Below are positions 34,478-42,089 of a DNA stretch of 64,000 nt, in pieces. The notes below the pieces were generated by a model. It searched no databases and was not told the DNA's origin. It worked only from the letters and a program-made list of their open reading frames with translations. The stretch is from Microbulbifer celer (GTDB lineage: Bacteria > Pseudomonadota > Gammaproteobacteria > Pseudomonadales > Cellvibrionaceae), in contig NZ_CP087715.1 in assembly GCF_020991125.1 (NCBI RefSeq), forward strand, positions 1,453,501-1,517,500. The letters are read 5' to 3'. The translations under genes were made by a program, and so were the position numbers. The first letter of the stretch is position 1. Each line of letters starts with the position of its first letter.

Positions 34478-35098
34478 CTACCTGACAAGCGTGCTTTGCA
34501 GTTTCTTCAAAGCGAGTCTGACCCGGGATTTGACGGTCCCGAGTGGCAGACCCAGTTCCTCGGAAATCTCACTGTGCGATTTTCCCTCTACATACGCCTT
34601 TTCGATGATATGACTCTGTTCTGGCGGCAGGCTTGCGAGCCCGGTTCTCACGGATTGCTGGTTGCGGGCTTGTTGTAGAAACAGCAGTGGCTGTTCGTCC
34701 TGACTGTCGTCCCAGATGTCGTCCACATTGAGGCCGTGGTCAGTTTCCGGCTGTCGCTGGTCCTTGCGCAGGGCATCAATGCGACAGTTACGCATAATGG
34801 TGTAGATCCAGGTGCTGGCAGAGGCCTTGGCCGGATCGAAGTTGGCGGATTTACGCCACACCCGGAACATGACCTCCTGTACCAGCTCGTCGGCCGCCTC
34901 CACGGCGGTACTCTGGCCGCCGCGGCTCAGCTGGAAGCCCTTAATTAACGGGGCAAAGTGTGCGAACAACTGCTCAAAGGCAGCCCGATCGCGCTCTTTA
35001 CCCACGCGCACGAGCAGCGTACTCCATTCGTCACTTCTGGTTTGCTGGGAAACCTTCACGGCGTTCCTCTTCCCCTGATTCTGTTCCGCTGCCGCCAT
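34478..35098 (-). CDS. rpoE: ECF sigma factor, SigE/RpoE of the ChrR-controlled group (ECF11-type)
   Basis: A 206-residue ECF sigma factor. Region 2 has FEQLFAHFAPLIKGF, VQEVMFRVWRKSANFDPAKASASTWIYTIMRNCRIDALRK (shown in pieces by others as the ECF11 pattern), with the D-P-x-K-A-x-A-S-T-W-I-Y-T segment diagnostic of the ChrR-linked group. Region 4 has LPPEQSHIIEKAYVEG and LPLGTVKSRVRLALKKL. It should turn on singlet-oxygen and lipid-peroxide defence genes. It is followed by chrR and divergent from its probable target operon. Confidence 0.9.
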   Translation of the reverse strand: MAAAEQNQGKRNAVKVSQQTRSDEWSTLLVRVGKERDRAAFEQLFAHFAPLIKGFQLSRGGQSTAVEAADELVQEVMFRVWRKSANFDPAKASASTWIYTIMRNCRIDALRKDQRQPETDHGLNVDDIWDDSQDEQPLLFLQQARNQQSVRTGLASLPPEQSHIIEKAYVEGKSHSEISEELGLPLGTVKSRVRLALKKLQSTLVR

Positions 35099-35146
35099 AG
35101 TAATGGTTTTCAGTTGATCTTGTATGGAAAAGTGTCCGATGTCTGG

Positions 35147-35178
35147 CTTATATACGGGGCGCGCTCACCGCTGGATCA
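35147..35178 (-). promoter_or_regulatory. candidate autoregulatory SigE promoter of rpoE-chrR
   Basis: On the minus strand TGATCC (35178-35173) is followed after 18 bases by TATATAAG (35154-35147), 49 bases before the rpoE ATG. TGATCC is the -35 element described for Rhodobacter SigE promoters. No sigma-70 promoter of comparable quality was seen. Confidence 0.55.
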
Positions 35179-35225
35179 CCGCCGCGCACATAGATTTCGA
35201 GAACACCGGAATGACAAGATTACAG

Positions 35226-35255
35226 TCATCCGAATGGCGGCATTTGACGTAAAAG
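35226..35255 (+). promoter_or_regulatory. candidate SigE promoter of the lipid operon
   Basis: TCATCC (35226-35231), 18 bases, then TAAAAG (35250-35255) resemble the SigE consensus with one change in the -35 element. It lies 35 bases before the NTF2-like gene, the first gene of the operon. The same 18-base spacing is seen in the divergent match. Confidence 0.5.
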
Positions 35256-35289
35256 TCACTGAGAACCCGAACAATGAGAGGATTCACTG

Positions 35290-35775
35290 ATGGAGGCTTT
35301 GCTGCAGCGCTTGCAACAGCTGTATTCGGATTTCATGACCATCGAGCCACAGAGTATGGCGGCGATCTATGCCGAAGATGTGCTGTTCCGCGATCCCGTG
35401 CATGAAATGCGTGGTCTACCTGCTCTGCAGGCCTACTTTGAGGGAATTTCGACCAATTTGATCAGCTGTGAATTCAATTTTGAGGAAATTATCGAGAAGG
35501 GCGGTCGAGTTGCTCTTTGGTGGGAAATGCACTACCGACACCCTCGGCTGAACGGTGGGCGCTCCCTGTCGCTGCGTGGCAATTCCCGTTTACATCTGGA
35601 TCTCCTTTCTGATCGGGTGATTTTTCACGAGGACTACTACGACCTGGGCGCCATGGTTTATGAGCGAATCCCGCTGCTGGGAAGCACGGTACGGTTTGTG
35701 AAGTCTGGGTTGATGAGAGGCGGGCACAACACAAGTGGGTACAAAAATCGCAACGAGGTGGGAGTCAAACAATGA
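35290..35775 (+). CDS. NTF2-like (SnoaL-type) protein, first gene of the SigE lipid operon
   Basis: A 161-residue protein. The first 120 residues show an NTF2-like cone fold: LQQLYSDFMTIEPQSMAAIYAEDVLFRDPVHEMRG, then LQAYFEGIS, then ALWWEMHYRHP, then DLLSDRVIFHEDYYDLGAM. A basic tail of about 20 residues follows. NTF2-like proteins in this position of SigE-ChrR operons may bind or isomerise a lipid intermediate, but the reaction is not known. GAGAGGA precedes the ATG. It overlaps the SDR gene by 4 bases. Confidence 0.8.
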   Translation: MEALLQRLQQLYSDFMTIEPQSMAAIYAEDVLFRDPVHEMRGLPALQAYFEGISTNLISCEFNFEEIIEKGGRVALWWEMHYRHPRLNGGRSLSLRGNSRLHLDLLSDRVIFHEDYYDLGAMVYERIPLLGSTVRFVKSGLMRGGHNTSGYKNRNEVGVKQ

Positions 35776-36560
35776 GGGGGATACCTGCTGCTGCCGACAG
35801 AAAAAACATCTGGATCACGGGGGCAAGCTCCGGAATAGGCGGGGCGCTGGTGCAGCAACTGGTCAACGATGGGCACTTTGTCATTATCAGTGGTCGCAGC
35901 CCGGAACCGTTGCTCGAACTACAGAAGGCGGCGCCCAAGCTGACAAAAGTTCTCACATGCGATGTCGGGGATGACGCATCCATGGCCCAAGCCGGTCGGG
36001 AGATTACCGAAATTATCGATCAGTTGGACCTGGTGATCGCCTGTGCAGGCACCTGCGAGTATGAAGATGACCTGTCGTTGAAGGTCGACATGTATCGCCG
36101 GGTATTCAATACCAATTTCTTTGGAGTGGTGAATACATTGCATCAGGCGCTACCACTGTTGATGCGCAGCCGTGAGCCCGTTTTTGTCGCGGTCGGCAGC
36201 CTGTCCTCCCTGGTGGGCTTTCCTCGGGCCGAGGCGTACGGCGCATCCAAAGCTGCGCTCGGTTATTTTATCGACGCCGTGCGCGCGGATACTGCACAGA
36301 CAAATCTGCGCACCGTGCTGGTTCGTCCAGGGTTTGTCGATACGCCACTGACAAAAACCAATGATTTCAATATGCCGTTTCTGATGACGCCTGCACAGGC
36401 TGCAAATCGCATTCTGCAGGGGCTTGCGGATAAACGTTCGGTGATCGATTTTCCCCGCCGTTTGAGCTGGCCGCTCAAGCTGCTCAGTGTTTTTCGCCCT
36501 GTCTGGTTTCGACTCTGTGCACCGCGCATGACCCGTATAAAAAAATTGAGGAAAACCTGA
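35772..36560 (+). CDS. short-chain dehydrogenase/reductase
   Basis: A 262-residue classical SDR. The cofactor loop TGASSGIG is at about residues 15-22, the catalytic Ser lies in VAVGSLSSLVG, and Y-G-A-S-K is the Tyr/Lys pair (about 157-161). The C-terminal 30 residues are basic and hydrophobic (RRLSWPLKLLSVFRPVWFRL), suggesting membrane association and a lipid substrate. The ATG overlaps the upstream stop by 4 bases, and the stop shares a base with the FAD oxidoreductase start. Confidence 0.88.
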   Translation: MRGIPAAADRKNIWITGASSGIGGALVQQLVNDGHFVIISGRSPEPLLELQKAAPKLTKVLTCDVGDDASMAQAGREITEIIDQLDLVIACAGTCEYEDDLSLKVDMYRRVFNTNFFGVVNTLHQALPLLMRSREPVFVAVGSLSSLVGFPRAEAYGASKAALGYFIDAVRADTAQTNLRTVLVRPGFVDTPLTKTNDFNMPFLMTPAQAANRILQGLADKRSVIDFPRRLSWPLKLLSVFRPVWFRLCAPRMTRIKKLRKT

Positions 36561-37822
36561 TGCGTATCGCCATTATCGGTAGCGGTATTTCCGGATTGAC
36601 GGTAGCCCATCTCCTGCACCGAAAACATGATATTACCCTGTTTGAATCGGATGATCGCCTGGGGGGGCATACGGCCACGGTGGATGTGGAAGAAGATGGG
36701 CAAAGTCTTGCGGTGGATACGGGATTTATCGTATTCAATGACTGGACTTACCCGAACTTTATCAAGTTGATGGATCGCTTGAATGTTGCCTCTCAGCCCA
36801 CGGATATGGGGTTCAGTGTTGCCTCGCCGGATGATGGGTTTGAGTACGCCGGCAACAATCTCAACTCCCTGTTTGCCCAGCGCCGCAATCTGCTGGATGG
36901 GGGGCACTGGAGGATGCTGCGGGATATCGTACGTTTCAATCGGGATGCCGTTGCAGATTGGAAAAGTGGTCGTCTGGAAGAGTCGGATACCCTGGGCGGC
37001 TACCTGAGCGCCAATGGCTACTCTTCAGAATTCGCTCATCGTTATCTGGTGCCCATGGGGTCGGCAATCTGGTCGGCCAGTATGGCGCGTATGCTGGATT
37101 TCTCCGTACACTTCTTCATTCAGTTCTTCTATAACCATGGTTTGCTGAACATCTTCAAACGGCCGCAGTGGCGGGTGATCCAGGGCGGGTCGCGTAGTTA
37201 TATCGCGCCACTGACGGCGGGGTTTCAAAACCGTATTCGCCTTTCCAGCCCGGTAACGTCTATTGCTCGTAGAGATCGCGGGGTTGTGGTGTCTTATCGA
37301 GATGCCGGTGGGCAAGTGCTGGAAGAAACCTTCGATCAAGTGGTGTTGGCCTGCCATTCCGGCCAGGCATTAGCGTTACTCGCGGACACGGCTGCCGAAG
37401 AATCCGAAATCCTGCAGCAGATCCCGTATGAGAAGAATTCGGTGGTTTTGCATACCGATATCCGTCTGTTGCCGAAGCGACAGTCAGCCTGGGCAAGCTG
37501 GAACTACCGCCTGCAAAGCGGGCACGATCGGCTTCCGGTCCTTACCTACAACATGAATATCCTGCAGCGGCTGAAAAGCCGCCATACCTACTGTGTCACC
37601 CTGAACGCAGATGATGCCATTGACCCGGATAAAGTGATCCAACGCTTTGAGTATGCCCACCCACAATTTTCCGCAGAGGGCAATCGTGCACAGAGTCGTT
37701 GGGGAGAAATCAATGGCATACGTAATACCTGGTTTTGTGGTGCCTACTGGGCCAATGGTTTTCATGAAGACGGGGTTACCAGCGCGATTCGCGTGGCCAA
37801 ACGCCTGGGTGTGGACTTCTAG
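36560..37822 (+). CDS. FAD-dependent amine-oxidase-type oxidoreductase
   Basis: A 420-residue NAD(P)/FAD oxidoreductase. The Rossmann motif IAIIGSGISGLTVAHLL (residues 3-19) is followed by the E-S-D-D-R-L-G-G-H-T FAD-ribose stretch, and FVFN-type DTGFIVFNDWTYPNF is typical of the family found next to Cfa-like enzymes. The C-terminal FCGAYWANGFHEDGV closes the FAD site. In Rhodobacter, enzymes of this type are linked to furan-fatty-acid synthesis in the SigE regulon; I recall this from the literature and have not compared sequences. It overlaps both neighbours by a single base. Confidence 0.85.
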   Translation: MRIAIIGSGISGLTVAHLLHRKHDITLFESDDRLGGHTATVDVEEDGQSLAVDTGFIVFNDWTYPNFIKLMDRLNVASQPTDMGFSVASPDDGFEYAGNNLNSLFAQRRNLLDGGHWRMLRDIVRFNRDAVADWKSGRLEESDTLGGYLSANGYSSEFAHRYLVPMGSAIWSASMARMLDFSVHFFIQFFYNHGLLNIFKRPQWRVIQGGSRSYIAPLTAGFQNRIRLSSPVTSIARRDRGVVVSYRDAGGQVLEETFDQVVLACHSGQALALLADTAAEESEILQQIPYEKNSVVLHTDIRLLPKRQSAWASWNYRLQSGHDRLPVLTYNMNILQRLKSRHTYCVTLNADDAIDPDKVIQRFEYAHPQFSAEGNRAQSRWGEINGIRNTWFCGAYWANGFHEDGVTSAIRVAKRLGVDF

Positions 37823-38625
37823 TGCGTAGCGGACTTTACACTGGCTGGGTGCAGCACAGACGTTTCAAACCTCGGGAGCACAGCTTCCGGTACCGGACGT
37901 TTATGGTCTATGCATTTCTGGATGAGATCCCGGAACTGCTCGACCAGACCCGTCTCTGGTCAGATCGACCCTGGGCACCGGCTCGGTTTCAGCGGGCGGA
38001 CTTCTTCGGTGATCCGGCTACTCCGCTGGATCAGGCGGTGCGAGATAGAGTGGAGGAGGTGAGTGGCCAGAGGCCCCGCGGCCAAATCGCGCTGCTCGCC
38101 AACTGGCGCTACTTTGGCTACAACATGAACCCCATCAGCGTCTACTACTGCTTCGATAGTGCGGGTGGACAGGTGGAAGCATTGTTGGTGGATGTACACA
38201 ATACGCCTTGGAACGAACGGCACGGGTATGTGCTTTCTCAATACGGCCAACCGGGTAGGGTGCAGAGGGCGGTATTTGAAAAAGCGCTCCACGTATCGCC
38301 ATTTATGCCACTGGAACAGTCTTACCGGTGGCGAAGTACGACCCCGGGCAAGCGATTGAGCGTCAGTATTCGTTCTCTGGAGGGGGAAGACTCTGTGTTT
38401 GACGCCTGCATGAGTCTCGAGAGGCAAGAGATTAGCGCAGTCTCCCTGCGCCGAAAATTGATCCAGTATCCATTCTTTACCGTAAAAGTCATTACAGCGA
38501 TTTACTGGCAGGCATTGAGATTACTGCTGAAACGTATCCCCCTGTTTGCCCATCCGGGGAACGCGAAATCTGAGCGTCAGCCGGGTAGGGAGAAGTCCTC
38601 AGGATATGGAGTCAAGAAAGTATGA
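37822..38625 (+). CDS. DUF1365 family protein
   Basis: A 267-residue protein starting at GTG 37822, which shares a base with the upstream stop. The order GLYTGWVQHRRFKPREHSFRYR, MVYAFLDEIPEL, RADFFGDP, NWRYFGYNMNPISVYYCFD and ALLVDVHNTPWNERHGYVL is the DUF1365 pattern. The protein is always found beside Cfa-like genes, and its role is unknown. NPISVYYC and HVSPFMP-type motifs are fully kept. It overlaps the Cfa-like gene by 4 bases. Confidence 0.88.
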   Translation: MRSGLYTGWVQHRRFKPREHSFRYRTFMVYAFLDEIPELLDQTRLWSDRPWAPARFQRADFFGDPATPLDQAVRDRVEEVSGQRPRGQIALLANWRYFGYNMNPISVYYCFDSAGGQVEALLVDVHNTPWNERHGYVLSQYGQPGRVQRAVFEKALHVSPFMPLEQSYRWRSTTPGKRLSVSIRSLEGEDSVFDACMSLERQEISAVSLRRKLIQYPFFTVKVITAIYWQALRLLLKRIPLFAHPGNAKSERQPGREKSSGYGVKKV

Positions 38626-39959
38626 AATCGGCGCAACGCAACGTAAACCCGTATCTGGAAAAATATCTCGACGCGGGAATGGCATTGGAGCCTGGTACAC
38701 AGGCTACCTGGTTTGATCGACTCGCCAGAAAGATCGTGCTGGCCCAACTGGAAACGCTTGAGTTTGGCCGCCTCACTGTCCATGAGAAATACATGGAGGG
38801 TGAACACCTGTCGGCTCAAAATGTGGTGCATGTGCATCAATTTGGTTGTGGGGTCGAGTGTGAAGATCTGGACGCCCACCTGTACATTCTGCATCCATCG
38901 GTATATAGCCAGGTCCTGATCAGTGGCTCTATCGGTGCCGGTGAAGCGTATATGGACGGAGCCTGGCGCTCTCCAGATTTGGTCAAGGTTATTCGTGTCA
39001 TGGTGGCCAATATGGCATTGCTGGATCAGCTTGATTCCCGTTGGAGCTCTGTTTCCAGGTGGGCGTTAAAGCTGATGCACCGCATGAATGCCAATTCCGT
39101 GTCCGGTTCGCGTAAGAATATTGCCGCACACTACGATCTGGGGAACGGATTCTTCAGTCTGTTTCTCGATCCCACCATGTTGTATTCCTCTGCCGTTTAT
39201 CCTCGCTCCGATGCCAGTCTGGCAGAAGCCTCAGAGTTCAAGCTGGAAAAAATTTGTCGCAAGTTAAAATTGCAATCCTCAGATCACTTGCTGGAAATAG
39301 GTACCGGCTGGGGTGGGATGGCGGTATACGCGGCCAAACATTACGGTTGTCGCGTTACCACAACCACGATCTCCAGAGAGCAGTATGAGTATGCCAATTC
39401 TTGGGTAGAGCGGGAAGGGCTGCAGGATCAAGTGACGCTGCTGTTGAAAGACTATCGTGAGCTGGAAGGTCAGTTTGACAAGCTGGTCTCGATCGAAATG
39501 ATCGAAGCTGTAGGGCATGAATATTACGAGACCTTCTTTTCCCGATGTAGCCAGTTACTGAAGCCGCAGGGATTGATGGTGATGCAGGCGATTACCATCC
39601 AGGATCAGCGCTATCACAGCTACAAGAACAGTGTGGACTTTATTCAACGCTATATTTTCCCGGGTGGCTGCCTGCCGTCCAACCAGATTATCGCCCAGCA
39701 TATTGCGCGAGATACCGATATGCAAATTGTGGGGATGGATGATATTACCTTCGATTATGCGAGAACCCTGGCGTCGTGGCGAGAGCATTTCTTTGCCCGG
39801 ATCGATGACGTAAAGGCACAGGGGTTTGATCAGCGATTTATCAATATGTGGGAGTATTATCTCTGTTATTGCGAAGGGGGCTTTCTGGAGCGTGCGATCA
39901 GTACCGCCCAGTTTGTGTTTGCCAAGCCCCGTTGCCGTGCCCTGCCAGAGTTTTACTAA
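38622..39959 (+). CDS. Cfa-like SAM-dependent fatty-acyl phospholipid methyltransferase
   Basis: A 445-residue member of the cyclopropane-fatty-acyl-phospholipid synthase family. The N-terminal domain (about 1-160) is followed by NIAAHYDLGNGFFSLFLDP, the SAM motif LEIGTGWGG (residues 224-232), and the family C-terminus. Of the five bicarbonate-pocket residues of E. coli Cfa, Glu (E295), Ile (I324) and a Tyr near TFDYARTL remain. The Cys is Ser190 (YSSAVY) and the His is Gln322 (VMQAIT). A cyclopropane synthase would be expected to keep both. It may add a methyl group to an unsaturated acyl chain instead. It is the fifth gene of the operon. Confidence 0.88.
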   Translation: MKSAQRNVNPYLEKYLDAGMALEPGTQATWFDRLARKIVLAQLETLEFGRLTVHEKYMEGEHLSAQNVVHVHQFGCGVECEDLDAHLYILHPSVYSQVLISGSIGAGEAYMDGAWRSPDLVKVIRVMVANMALLDQLDSRWSSVSRWALKLMHRMNANSVSGSRKNIAAHYDLGNGFFSLFLDPTMLYSSAVYPRSDASLAEASEFKLEKICRKLKLQSSDHLLEIGTGWGGMAVYAAKHYGCRVTTTTISREQYEYANSWVEREGLQDQVTLLLKDYRELEGQFDKLVSIEMIEAVGHEYYETFFSRCSQLLKPQGLMVMQAITIQDQRYHSYKNSVDFIQRYIFPGGCLPSNQIIAQHIARDTDMQIVGMDDITFDYARTLASWREHFFARIDDVKAQGFDQRFINMWEYYLCYCEGGFLERAISTAQFVFAKPRCRALPEFY

Positions 39960-39981
39960 GCGAGTAGGGAAGGGGCTACCT

Positions 39982-40593
39982 ATGTTATGGGCCGCTTGCC
40001 ACAGGCTGACTGAAGTCGGAAGGGCGCCACTACCGAGTCTGATCATAGCTGGATTACTGTTTGAAGTGATGTGGTTTGTGTGTGTATTCGCCCCGGGAAC
40101 TCTGCTGGTGTTGGTGGTTACCGCGGGAAACCTGGCCGTGCACTACAGGCTATTTTGTATTTCCAGCCCACTGATAACTTCACCAAGAGGATTGCGAAGT
40201 ACCCTGAGCTGGGTGGTGATGATCAGTGCAATCGGCATTGGGATGGACACTGCGCTTTTCCAGGCTGGCTTGTTAATACCCGCAAATCCAGAGACTCTGG
40301 GGTTTGGTATACCACTCTGGTTAGCCTGCCTGTGGGTCAACTTTGCACTCGCGTTACGGTTTGCCTTTGTATTTTTGCGCAAACATCTTTTACTGGCGGC
40401 GGTGTTCGGCGCGATCGGTGGCCCGGTGAGTTACCTGGCGGGATCAAAAATTGCCGGTGAAGTGGTTCTGCAATCCCCGATCTGGTTGAGCCTGAGTGTG
40501 CTTGGTGTGCTCTGGGCAATTTTTCTTGCCGGCGCAATGAAGCTTGCCAGATTGAAACTATTTGCAACAGGCTCTCAAATTGGAGCGCACTAA
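39982..40593 (+). CDS. DUF2878 membrane protein
   Basis: A 203-residue protein with about six hydrophobic segments. The ATG at 39982 (MLWAACHRLTEVG) is preferred over the frame from 39826, which runs inside the Cfa-like gene; GGGAAGGGG lies upstream. The segment IGIGMDTALFQAGLL and the later PLWLACLWVNFALAL are the DUF2878 signature. DUF2878 follows Cfa-like and DUF1365 genes in many marine gammaproteobacteria, with no known activity. Confidence 0.8.
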   Translation: MLWAACHRLTEVGRAPLPSLIIAGLLFEVMWFVCVFAPGTLLVLVVTAGNLAVHYRLFCISSPLITSPRGLRSTLSWVVMISAIGIGMDTALFQAGLLIPANPETLGFGIPLWLACLWVNFALALRFAFVFLRKHLLLAAVFGAIGGPVSYLAGSKIAGEVVLQSPIWLSLSVLGVLWAIFLAGAMKLARLKLFATGSQIGAH

Positions 40594-41351
40594 TGCTTGA
40601 GATACTCGCGGCCGCTGCGATTACTGTAACCGGCTGTCAGGCTCCCGATTGGGTTGCGGATGAGGCTGTGGCAATAGGTCGAGCCGTGCCGGCAAAAAAG
40701 GTGCCGCCAGGCAATAAGGCTATCCAATATTGTGAGTACTTTGTGCCGCAGGGCGCAGATGCAGTACGGGTTTTGTACTTTGATTCTCAGGGCGAAAAGA
40801 TCGCAGAAAAACGCTTGGCCAAAGCTACCGGCAGCGATGCATCGTCTGTAGCGGATGATTCCTTGCCCGAGGTAAATCAGAAGGATTTTCGCCTGGGAGA
40901 AGTTCGTGAGGTAGGGCGGTCGGAGAACGGCTGGACGTTCCGTTATCGCAAGAATCACGACAGTCAATGGCGGGAAACCACGGTGGGTATTCAGGATCTG
41001 GATGTCATCGATGCCGGTTTCGATCCCTATGTCCGCGAGCATTGGTCTCAACTCTCCCGGGGACAGGAGGTCGCTTTCGGGTTTGCTTCTCCGGTACACG
41101 GGCGGGTAATCCGATTGCGTGCGCGATCGGTGAGCTGCCAGCGTGCTGATCATGCCCGCAATCACCTCTGCGTTAAGGTAGATCTCGCTCAGCCGTGGCT
41201 GCGCTGGCTGGCAGGGGACATTTATCTTGTCTACTCCAGCGACGATCGCCGTTTGCGCTACTTTGATGGGGTGGTCAATATTCTGGATGCCGGTGGTGAC
41301 TCCCAGCCCCTGCAGATCGAGTACTTTTATCCGTCCAAGCCCACATCATGA
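40593..41351 (+). CDS. hypothetical protein, last gene of the SigE lipid operon
   Basis: A 252-residue protein that I do not recognise. The ATG at 40593 shares a base with the upstream stop. It may be exported: MLEILAAAAITVTGC ends in a lipobox-like TVTGC, though the n-region has no positive charge. The body is mixed alpha/beta (FVPQGADAVRVLYFDSQGEKIAEKR, then EVREVGRSENGWTFRYRKN, then FGFASPVHGRVIRLRA) with several aromatic residues. In related operons this place is often taken by a DUF3833 lipoprotein, but I see no match to that family. A periplasmic lipid-binding role would fit, without proof. Confidence 0.6.
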   Translation: MLEILAAAAITVTGCQAPDWVADEAVAIGRAVPAKKVPPGNKAIQYCEYFVPQGADAVRVLYFDSQGEKIAEKRLAKATGSDASSVADDSLPEVNQKDFRLGEVREVGRSENGWTFRYRKNHDSQWRETTVGIQDLDVIDAGFDPYVREHWSQLSRGQEVAFGFASPVHGRVIRLRARSVSCQRADHARNHLCVKVDLAQPWLRWLAGDIYLVYSSDDRRLRYFDGVVNILDAGGDSQPLQIEYFYPSKPTS

Positions 41352-41498
41352 ATGATGCGGGCTTCACGCCATGGCCCTCTAGTCATCCTTTATCCCGTTA
41401 ACTCGCTCCCAGCAAACTCACATCTGATTGGCGCAATCTTCAACTATCGTCTAAACCTAATGATGATACAGGCGACAAAATGATATTGGGAGCGCCAA

Positions 41499-41894
41499 AT
41501 GAGCTTGAAAACATTGGCCGCTGTAGGCCTTAGCGCAGCCACACTCTTCGGGTGTGCCGCCCAGCAGGAACAGGTGCCGGGTGCGGGAAACGTGGTGATT
41601 GATACCTACGGGGTCAATATGCGGCAATACCAGCTGGATCTTGCGGATTGCAAGGGCATGTCCATGGCCGCACGCAACTCCGCTGGAAGCCGGGCCTTTG
41701 CCCGCGGTGCTGGAGGGGCCTTAGTCGGCGGTGCCCTCGGTGCGATTATCGGAGATACCAGTAGCGCCGCAGCCGCAGCAGCGGGTGCGGGAGCTTTGAT
41801 AGGTGGCGTGAGTGGTGCGGGCAGCGCTCATTCGGAGCAGAATTATATCGTACGCAACTGCCTGAGAGGGCGGGGTTATCGTGTACTGAACTGA
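41499..41894 (+). CDS. glycine-zipper lipoprotein
   Basis: A 131-residue protein. The lipobox TLFGCAAQ gives a lipoprotein with Cys at about residue 19. The second half has a glycine zipper (GAGGALVGGALGAIIGDTSSAAAAAAGAGALIGGVSGAG in pieces of G-x3-G), which may form two membrane-embedded helices. Two more Cys (DLADCKG and RNCLRGRGY) may form a disulfide. Proteins of this class sit in the outer membrane or cell envelope; the role is unknown. An intrinsic terminator follows. Confidence 0.8.
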   Translation: MSLKTLAAVGLSAATLFGCAAQQEQVPGAGNVVIDTYGVNMRQYQLDLADCKGMSMAARNSAGSRAFARGAGGALVGGALGAIIGDTSSAAAAAAGAGALIGGVSGAGSAHSEQNYIVRNCLRGRGYRVLN

Positions 41895-41923
41895 CGGTTT
41901 ATTCGGCAAACCACAGGAACTTC

Positions 41924-41948
41924 GCCGGGCCTTGTGCCCGGCTTTTTT
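41924..41948 (+). terminator. intrinsic terminator of the glycine-zipper gene
   Basis: GCCGGGC (41924-41930), CTTGT loop, GCCCGGC (41936-41942) and a six-base T-run. It lies 29 bases past the stop. Confidence 0.85.
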
Positions 41949-41998
41949 GCTGTCTGGCCGCTGTCACGGCACTTTTCTTACCTTTAATCTTTGTCGGG

Positions 41999-42016
41999 CT
42001 GTCACTAAATCGTCAT
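41999..42016 (+). promoter_or_regulatory. Pho-box-like pair upstream of the phosphatase
   Basis: CTGTCAC (41999-42005), four bases, TCGTCAT (42010-42016) matches the two 7-base direct repeats of a PhoB site (CTGTCAT) at 6 and 5 positions. A second CTGTCAC stands at 41961. The ATG is 73 bases downstream. PhoB control of a phosphatase is plausible, but the second repeat is imperfect. Confidence 0.35.
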
Positions 42017-42089
42017 CAAAAATTCACCTGGCTGACGCCATCCCATCGAATATGTCGTTAGAATCTCCGGGAAATTTAAAGGGGGTTCC

